Shown piece by piece: positions 1 through 5,185 of a stretch of 7,409 nt of DNA. The DNA is from an uncultured Porphyromonadaceae bacterium. GTDB lineage: Bacteria; Bacteroidota; Bacteroidia; Bacteroidales; Muribaculaceae. Made by a program: the position numbers and the translations under genes. The DNA is taken from assembly GCA_902462525.1 (NCBI GenBank), contig CABQCA010000114.1:1-7409 (forward strand), written 5' to 3'. The first letter of the stretch is position 1. Every line of letters starts with the position of its first letter. The notes under the pieces are model-generated. The model was not told the origin of the DNA. It made no database searches and saw only the letters and a list, made by a program, of their open reading frames with translations.

Positions 1-699
1 GTCGGCGTATTGAAAGCTGTAAAGGCCAAATATCCTGACATCGATGTTGTTGTCGGAAACATCGCTACCGGCGACGCGGCCCGCTACCTTGTGGAAAATG
101 GTGCCGACGGTGTGAAAGTGGGCATCGGCCCGGGTTCGATATGCACCACACGTATCATTGCCGGTGTGGGAGTGCCGCAGCTCACCGCTGTTTATGATGT
201 CGCCAAAGCCCTCGAAGGCACAGGTGTTCCTCTGATTGCCGACGGCGGTATCCGCTATTCGGGCGATATTGTCAAGGCTCTCGCAGCCGGTGCTCACTCT
301 GTGATGCTCGGCGGCGTGCTTGCCGGAGTGGAGGAAAGCCCCGGCGACACCATCATCTTCAACGGCCGTAAATATAAGACCTACCGCGGAATGGGCTCGC
401 TCGAAGCCATGGAACGCGGCTCGAAAGACCGCTACTTCCAGGCCGGAGAGACCGATGTGAAGAAACTCGTGCCCGAAGGCATAGCAGCCCGCGTGCCGTT
501 CAAAGGCTCGCTCTACGAGGTTGTGTACCAGATGCTCGGCGGTCTCCGTTCCGGTATGGGCTACTGCGGCGCCCGCGACATCGAGGCTCTGCACCATGCT
601 CAGTTTACCCGCATCACGGCTGCCGGTGTGGCCGAAAGCCATCCGCACGATGTGGCCATAACCAGCGAGGCTCCCAACTACAGCGCTTCGAGGCAATAA
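1..699 (+). CDS. guaB: IMP dehydrogenase, C-terminal half (5' end outside window)
   Basis: Oxidises IMP to XMP with NAD+, the committed step of guanine nucleotide synthesis in the cytoplasm. The reading frame is open from base 1 and ends at TAA 697-699, giving about 232 residues, roughly half of the usual length near 490. The catalytic loop GSICTTR is intact, with the thioimidate-forming Cys encoded at 142-144. Downstream come the phosphate-binding DGGIR segment (about 241-255), the YRGMGS IMP-binding loop (about 382-399), the flap with RYF (about 430-438) and the C-terminal GGLRSGMGYCGA motif (about 538-573). The N-terminal part of the barrel and any CBS domains lie outside the window. The TTG at 10 is an internal leucine codon, not a start. 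Everything visible looks functional, and a GMP reductase is unlikely given the IMPDH-type flap and C-terminus. Confidence 0.97.
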   Translation, partial: VGVLKAVKAKYPDIDVVVGNIATGDAARYLVENGADGVKVGIGPGSICTTRIIAGVGVPQLTAVYDVAKALEGTGVPLIADGGIRYSGDIVKALAAGAHSVMLGGVLAGVEESPGDTIIFNGRKYKTYRGMGSLEAMERGSKDRYFQAGETDVKKLVPEGIAARVPFKGSLYEVVYQMLGGLRSGMGYCGARDIEALHHAQFTRITAAGVAESHPHDVAITSEAPNYSASRQ

Positions 700-723
700 A
701 GCACGGAATCTTACGTTATAAAT

Positions 724-776
724 GATGTGGGCGCCGTTCGGCAGACAGCGGACGGCGTGCCACATTATCAGTTTTT
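724..776 (+). terminator. Hairpin after guaB with trailing T-run; possible terminator or attenuator
   Basis: Bases 724-730 (GATGTGG) pair with 760-766 (CCACATT, one G-U pair), and 732-737 (CGCCGT) pair with 752-757 (ACGGCG). They are separated by a small 1x2 internal loop and capped by a 14-base loop. A run of five T lies at 772-776, five bases after the stem. The gap between stem and T-run is longer than in a classical intrinsic terminator, so partial termination, attenuation or transcript-end stabilisation are all possible. It sits 25 bases after the guaB stop and ends just before the foldase start. The pairing is seen directly; the function is inferred. Confidence 0.45.
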
Positions 777-787
777 ATAACTCCATG

Positions 788-2710
788 ATGAACAAACGAC
801 AGATACTCAGCATAGCCGCCCTTGCGGCTGCCGCCGGCGCCTTTGCCGCCGACACCGACCCCGTGCTCATGACGGTTGACGGCAAGGACGTCCATGTCAG
901 CGAATTCGAATATCTCTACAACAAGAACAACACCCAGCAGGCGCAGCCTCAGAGCCTCGACGACTACATGGATTTGTTCGTGAACTATAAGCTGAAAGTA
1001 GCCGACGCGTTGCGCGACAATCTCGACAAGACACCCGAGTTTACCACCGAATACCAGAGTTTTGTCAAGGATCTCGCCAAGCCTTATCTTCGCGATGCCA
1101 AAGTGGCCGAAGAACTCGTTCAGCAGGCTTATGCCCACTATCTTAAGGATGTGACCGTGAGCCATATCATGCTTGCGCCGCAGCCCGGCAACGATACTAA
1201 GCTCGATTCGATACGCAACGCCATCGTCTCAGGCAAAACAACATTCGAGGATGCAGCCCGTGCAAACTCCATCGACAGCTACTCCGCCCGCAACGGTGGC
1301 CTGATGGGTCACGTGACTCCCGGCCGTCTGCCATGGGCTTTTGAGGAAGCTTCCTACGACACGAAGCCGGGCGATATTTCGCCAGTCATCAACTCGGGAT
1401 TCGGCTATCACATTATCCGTGTTGAAAAGAGCGTGCCGGCCTCAGGCGATGTCGAAGCCGAGCACATACTTCTTCTTACCCGCGACCTCGACGAGCAGGC
1501 AGCCGCCGCTCAGAAAGTAAAAATCGATTCGATATACGAAGCCCTGAAAGCCGGTGCCGATTTCGCCGACATGGCACGCCGGTTTTCGCAAGACCCCGGT
1601 TCGGCACGCAACGGCGGCAAACTTGGCCGCTTCGGCCGGGGCATGATGGTGCCCGAATTCGACAGCACTGCCTTCGCCCTTGCCGACGGCGAAATGTCGA
1701 AACCGTTCACCACATCTTTCGGCTGGCACATTGTGCGCCGCACAGGCCATCATGATGTCGGCTCGCTTGATGAACTCCGTCCCGCAATTGAGGCTGCTAT
1801 TGCCAACGATGTCCGCAGCACGATGCCCGAAAAAGCTGTCAAGGAGCGTCTTCGCATCCGTTACAACGCCCGTGTGCTGCAGCAGGGCCTTGATGATGTG
1901 GCTGCTGTCATCACCGCCAACGGCGGACAGTGCGATTCGGCTGCAATCGCTCAGATCAAGGTTGCCAATCCTGTAGTGGGCGTCTATGACGGCGGTGAGG
2001 TTACTGCTGTCGACGCCATAGGCCGCGTGCCCGACATTCAGATGTCCGCAGGGCCGATGTCCGCCATTACTTCGGCTGCCAACGACATTCTCGATGATAT
2101 TATTGTAGAAAAATATCAGCAGAATCTCGCTGCCGAGGACGATGATTTCAGAAATCTGCTAAACGAATACCACGATGGTATTCTTCTCTATGAAGTGTCG
2201 AACCGCAAGGTCTGGGACAAAGCCTCCAAGGATACGGAAGGCCTTGAAAACTACTTCCGCAAAAACGCCGCCAAGTACCGCTGGGATGCTCCCAAGTTCA
2301 AAGGCTACGTCATTTTTGCTGATAAGGACTCAATACTCGCCGAGGCCCTGGCTTATGCCGACTCCATACCCTCCGACAACTCCGCAGAGTTTGTCGCCGC
2401 CATGCGTGAGCACTTCAAACGTGCCATCAAAATCGAGCGTGTTGTGGCTGCCAAAGGCGAAAATCCCATTACCGACTACCTTGGCTTCGGCGCGGAACGT
2501 CCGGCATCGACACCATCGAACCGCTGGAATTTCTATGCCTCTTATAAGGGCCGTGTTGTCGATGCCCCCGAGGAAGCAGCTGATGTACGCGGTCAGGCAC
2601 TCACCGACTATCAGGAAACGCTCGACAAGGCGTGGCTGAAAGATTTGCACAAAAAATACAAAGTAAAAATCAATAAAAAGGTATTCAAAAGCTTAAAAGA
2701 CAAGAAGTGA
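788..2710 (+). CDS. Secreted peptidyl-prolyl isomerase with two parvulin (PpiC) domains
   Basis: Periplasmic foldase that probably speeds proline isomerisation and chaperones exported or outer-membrane proteins, like SurA and PpiD. Numbered from the ATG at 788 (640 residues), residues 1-20 form a signal peptide (MNKRQ, alanine-rich core, likely cut at AFA|AD). A SurA-type N-terminal region follows (about 26-115). Parvulin domain 1 spans about 121-215, with SHIML, ARNGGLMG and GYHII. Parvulin domain 2 spans about 222-318, with AEHILL, ARNGGKLG and GWHIV. Both keep the paired histidines of the fold (126/208 and 226/314). The remaining 320 residues match no domain I can name and end in a lysine-rich tail. 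An in-frame ATG at 785 is equally possible. The ATG at 722 is unlikely, because it would bury the signal peptide and put the 724-766 hairpin inside the gene. The 3' end overlaps the next gene by 4 bases, suggesting co-translation. Confidence 0.9.
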   Translation: MNKRQILSIAALAAAAGAFAADTDPVLMTVDGKDVHVSEFEYLYNKNNTQQAQPQSLDDYMDLFVNYKLKVADALRDNLDKTPEFTTEYQSFVKDLAKPYLRDAKVAEELVQQAYAHYLKDVTVSHIMLAPQPGNDTKLDSIRNAIVSGKTTFEDAARANSIDSYSARNGGLMGHVTPGRLPWAFEEASYDTKPGDISPVINSGFGYHIIRVEKSVPASGDVEAEHILLLTRDLDEQAAAAQKVKIDSIYEALKAGADFADMARRFSQDPGSARNGGKLGRFGRGMMVPEFDSTAFALADGEMSKPFTTSFGWHIVRRTGHHDVGSLDELRPAIEAAIANDVRSTMPEKAVKERLRIRYNARVLQQGLDDVAAVITANGGQCDSAAIAQIKVANPVVGVYDGGEVTAVDAIGRVPDIQMSAGPMSAITSAANDILDDIIVEKYQQNLAAEDDDFRNLLNEYHDGILLYEVSNRKVWDKASKDTEGLENYFRKNAAKYRWDAPKFKGYVIFADKDSILAEALAYADSIPSDNSAEFVAAMREHFKRAIKIERVVAAKGENPITDYLGFGAERPASTPSNRWNFYASYKGRVVDAPEEAADVRGQALTDYQETLDKAWLKDLHKKYKVKINKKVFKSLKDKK

Positions 2711-3555
2711 GAGCTGTTGCAGCATTGGCTGCGTCGGCGCTGATGCTGGCGTCATGCAGCAACCGTGATAACGCGGATGCCGAGGCTCTTGCTGTTGTCG
2801 GCAAATCGGCTCTCACACGCACAGAACTGTCGAAGGCCATGCCCGGCGGACTGACATCTGCCGACAGCACGGCCTTCGCCCGCGCTTACATACAGCGCTG
2901 GGTCAATGCCCGGCTGATAGAGCAGGTGGCGGAAGACGAAGTCGACATGGCGGAAATCGACCGTCTGACTTCGGAGTACCGTCTGAGCCTCATCATGAGC
3001 CAGTACCGTCGTTCGATGGCCACACAGGCCGCCGGCGATTTCAGTGAAGATTCCCTCCGTGCATACTACGAGGCCCATAAGGCCGACTACCGGCTCGAAC
3101 GCCCGCTTGTGCGCGGTGTATACCTCAAAGTGCCGGATAATGCGGTCAACCTTGCGGTCCTCAGGCGGTTGTACACATCCTCGAAAAGCGCCGACATGGA
3201 CCGTCTCGAAAAGGAAGCTCCTAAAACCGCCATTCACTACGACTATTTCCGTGACCGTTGGGTGGACTGGGAGCAGATCGAAAACCGTATTCCGGCCGAC
3301 ATCTCTTCGGGAGATGCTTTTCTGCGCTCGAAGCGCCAGCTTGATGTGACCAACGGCGGATTCATCTACCTTCTCCACGTTTCCGACTATCTGCCTTCCG
3401 GCGCCCCCATGCCTTTCGAGGCCGCAGCTCCGCTTATCCGTGAGCGCCTGCTCACCCTCAACCGCCAGATCTACGATGCCTCACTCCTAAAGGAACTTTA
3501 CGACAGGGCTGTCGGCGACGGCACACTCACCTTTCCGCAGGGAAATCCTTTCTGA
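2707..3555 (+). CDS. SurA-like lipoprotein without an evident rotamase domain
   Basis: Predicted 282-residue envelope lipoprotein, probably a periplasmic chaperone partner of the preceding isomerase. It opens with a short signal peptide and the lipobox LASC, making Cys17 the acylated residue. Residues about 27-120 resemble the helical N-terminal region of SurA/PpiD-type proteins (VVGKSALTRTEL, then YIQRWVNARLIEQ, then an E-D-S-LRAYYEAHKADY segment). The C-terminal half lacks the paired histidines and ARNGG loop of parvulins, so catalysis is doubtful. The start is GTG, overlapping the upstream TGA as GTGA, which suggests translational coupling. This leaves only M-R before the hydrophobic core, an unusually short n-region. 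No ATG, GTG or TTG lies between the in-frame stop at 2674-2676 and 2707; only an ATT at 2683 could extend it. After Cys17 the sequence is SNRDNADAE, not a strong acidic surface-export signal. The fold assignment rests on resemblance and gene order. Confidence 0.8.
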   Translation: MRAVAALAASALMLASCSNRDNADAEALAVVGKSALTRTELSKAMPGGLTSADSTAFARAYIQRWVNARLIEQVAEDEVDMAEIDRLTSEYRLSLIMSQYRRSMATQAAGDFSEDSLRAYYEAHKADYRLERPLVRGVYLKVPDNAVNLAVLRRLYTSSKSADMDRLEKEAPKTAIHYDYFRDRWVDWEQIENRIPADISSGDAFLRSKRQLDVTNGGFIYLLHVSDYLPSGAPMPFEAAAPLIRERLLTLNRQIYDASLLKELYDRAVGDGTLTFPQGNPF

Positions 3556-3579
3556 ACCTAATACACAATCCACCGATCC

Positions 3580-5136
3580 ATGAAAAAAACAGTATGCGGC
3601 GTTACCGCCGTGATGGTTGCCGCCGGTTTCAGCAGCTGTTCACGCCAGCCGAAGAACGCAGTGAAAGAAAATGTGAAACCGAACATCATCGTAGTGCTGG
3701 CTGATGACCTCGGCTACGGCGACATCAGTTTCTACGGCTCACGAACCATTCACACTCCCAATATCGACAGTCTCGCCCACGGTGGCGTGACATTCAATAA
3801 TGCCTACGCAACATCGTCGACCTCGACTCCGAGCCGCTACGGACTGCTCACAGGCATGTACCCTTGGCGTGACGACATCAAAATCCTGCCGGGCGACGCA
3901 CCTCTGGTCATACCCACCGACATTCCCACTCTTCCGCGGCTTATGCAGCAGGCTGGCTACTTCACCGGCGCCATTGGCAAGTGGCATCTCGGCATGGGCA
4001 GCGGCAATGTTGATTGGAACGATACTATTCGTCCGGGAGCCAATGAGATAGGCTTCGATTACTCGTGTCTTATAGCCGCCACCAACGACCGTGTGCCCAC
4101 CGTTTATGTGGAGGACGGTCTGGTGGTGAACGGAGATTCTGCCGATCCTATCTATGTTGACTATGAAAAGAACTTCGATGGAGAGCCATCGGCTACGGAG
4201 AATCCCGAGATGATTCGAATGATGTACGCCCACGGCCACAACAATGCCATTGTCAACGGCATTCCCCGTATCGGCTACATGAAAGGCGGCGAAAAGGCGC
4301 GGTGGGTCGATGAGGACATGGCCGACTACTTCGCCGGCAAGACACTCGAATTCATCGAAGAAAACAAGGATCGGCCATTTTTCCTCTACTACGGTCTGCA
4401 TGAGCCTCATGTGCCCAGGGCGCCCCACAGCCGCTTTGCCGGCACTTCGGGCATGGGGCCGCGCGGCGATGCCATCATGGAGGCCGACTGGTGTGTCGGC
4501 CGGCTGATGGCTAATCTCGACAGCCTCGGTATTCTTGACAACACCATCATAATTTTCAGCAGCGACAACGGTCCCGTGCTCAACGACGGCTACCGTGACG
4601 GTGCTCCCGAATTGGCAGCCGCGGCCGGCCACAAGCCTGCCGGAGGACTGCGCGGCGGGAAGTACAGTCTCTACGACGGAGGCACACATGTGCCGATGTG
4701 CATCTACTGGAAAGGGCATGTCAAACCTGTGGTTTCCGATGCTCTTGTGAGTCAGCTTGATCTTTTCGCATCTCTTGCCGACATTGTGGGCGTCGAGGTG
4801 CCCGATTCGCTCGACAGCCGTGCCATGGCTCCCGTTTTCCTCGGCGAATCGAACGACGGACGAAGCGAAATAGTGATTGAGAATCAGGGTAAATTGGGTC
4901 TCAGGAGCGGTCGCTATGCCTTCATGCCGCCATACGAAGGTCCGGCGACGAATCTCACCGGAAATGAACTCGGCAATCTCGACATCTACGGCCTCTTCGA
5001 TCTTGTGGCTGATCCCGGCCAGCAGCACAACATCGCTGACGAAAATCCCGAACTTGTGGACTCGCTGAAAGTCGTTTTCCTCGACCGGACAATGGGTTTC
5101 TACCGGCCGTTTGTCGAAGAAATAACACTGAAATAG
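3580..5136 (+). CDS. Ser-type S1 family sulfatase lipoprotein
   Basis: Predicted to hydrolyse sulfate esters, most likely on host or dietary glycans, in the periplasm. The 518-residue length is normal for the family. The active-site motif is S-T-P-S-R followed by YGLLTG: Ser82 (codon TCG at 3823-3825) is the residue converted to formylglycine, with Arg86. Probable metal ligands are Asp42-Asp43 (in ADDLGYGD) and Asp329-Asn330 (SSDNG). Lys134 and His136 (GKWHLG), His277 (EPHVP) and Lys361 (LRGGK) fit the conserved substrate-site residues. Ser-type enzymes in anaerobes depend on an anaerobic sulfatase-maturating radical-SAM enzyme, not present in this window. The signal peptide ends in FSSC with Cys20. 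Phe at -3 is slightly atypical for a lipobox, and no acidic run follows, so periplasmic location is favoured over surface display. The gene starts 24 bases after the lipoprotein gene without a visible promoter. Substrate and S1 subfamily cannot be read from the sequence. Confidence 0.93.
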   Translation: MKKTVCGVTAVMVAAGFSSCSRQPKNAVKENVKPNIIVVLADDLGYGDISFYGSRTIHTPNIDSLAHGGVTFNNAYATSSTSTPSRYGLLTGMYPWRDDIKILPGDAPLVIPTDIPTLPRLMQQAGYFTGAIGKWHLGMGSGNVDWNDTIRPGANEIGFDYSCLIAATNDRVPTVYVEDGLVVNGDSADPIYVDYEKNFDGEPSATENPEMIRMMYAHGHNNAIVNGIPRIGYMKGGEKARWVDEDMADYFAGKTLEFIEENKDRPFFLYYGLHEPHVPRAPHSRFAGTSGMGPRGDAIMEADWCVGRLMANLDSLGILDNTIIIFSSDNGPVLNDGYRDGAPELAAAAGHKPAGGLRGGKYSLYDGGTHVPMCIYWKGHVKPVVSDALVSQLDLFASLADIVGVEVPDSLDSRAMAPVFLGESNDGRSEIVIENQGKLGLRSGRYAFMPPYEGPATNLTGNELGNLDIYGLFDLVADPGQQHNIADENPELVDSLKVVFLDRTMGFYRPFVEEITLK

Positions 5137-5156
5137 GATTTTTCGATTTTTTTCAC

Positions 5157-5164
5157 TATTTTTG
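5157..5164 (+). promoter_or_regulatory. Bacteroidales-type -7 promoter box upstream of parC
   Basis: TATTTTTG is an exact match to the Bacteroides -7 consensus TAnnTTTG, inside an AT-rich 49-base gap between two coding regions of much higher GC. Transcription would begin about 5170-5175, giving a leader of only 10-15 bases before the ATG at 5186. No convincing TTG-type -33 element lies about 20 bases upstream; only T-runs at 5139-5143 and 5147-5153 are present. The match is seen; activity is inferred. Confidence 0.5.
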
Positions 5165-5185
5165 TAGGATAAAATTGCCCCGAAA

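Noticed and set aside
712..719. TACGTTAT as a -7 promoter box for the foldase gene
   Set aside because: It matches TAnnTT only and misses the final TG of the consensus, with no -33 element; too weak to annotate.
722..787. N-terminal extension of the double parvulin from ATG 722
   Set aside because: It would place 22 residues before a textbook signal peptide and translate through the intergenic hairpin; ATG 785 or 788 is far better.
3556..3579. Separate promoter or terminator before the sulfatase
   Set aside because: The 24-base gap has no hairpin and no TAnnTTTG match; read-through from the lipoprotein gene is the simpler reading.
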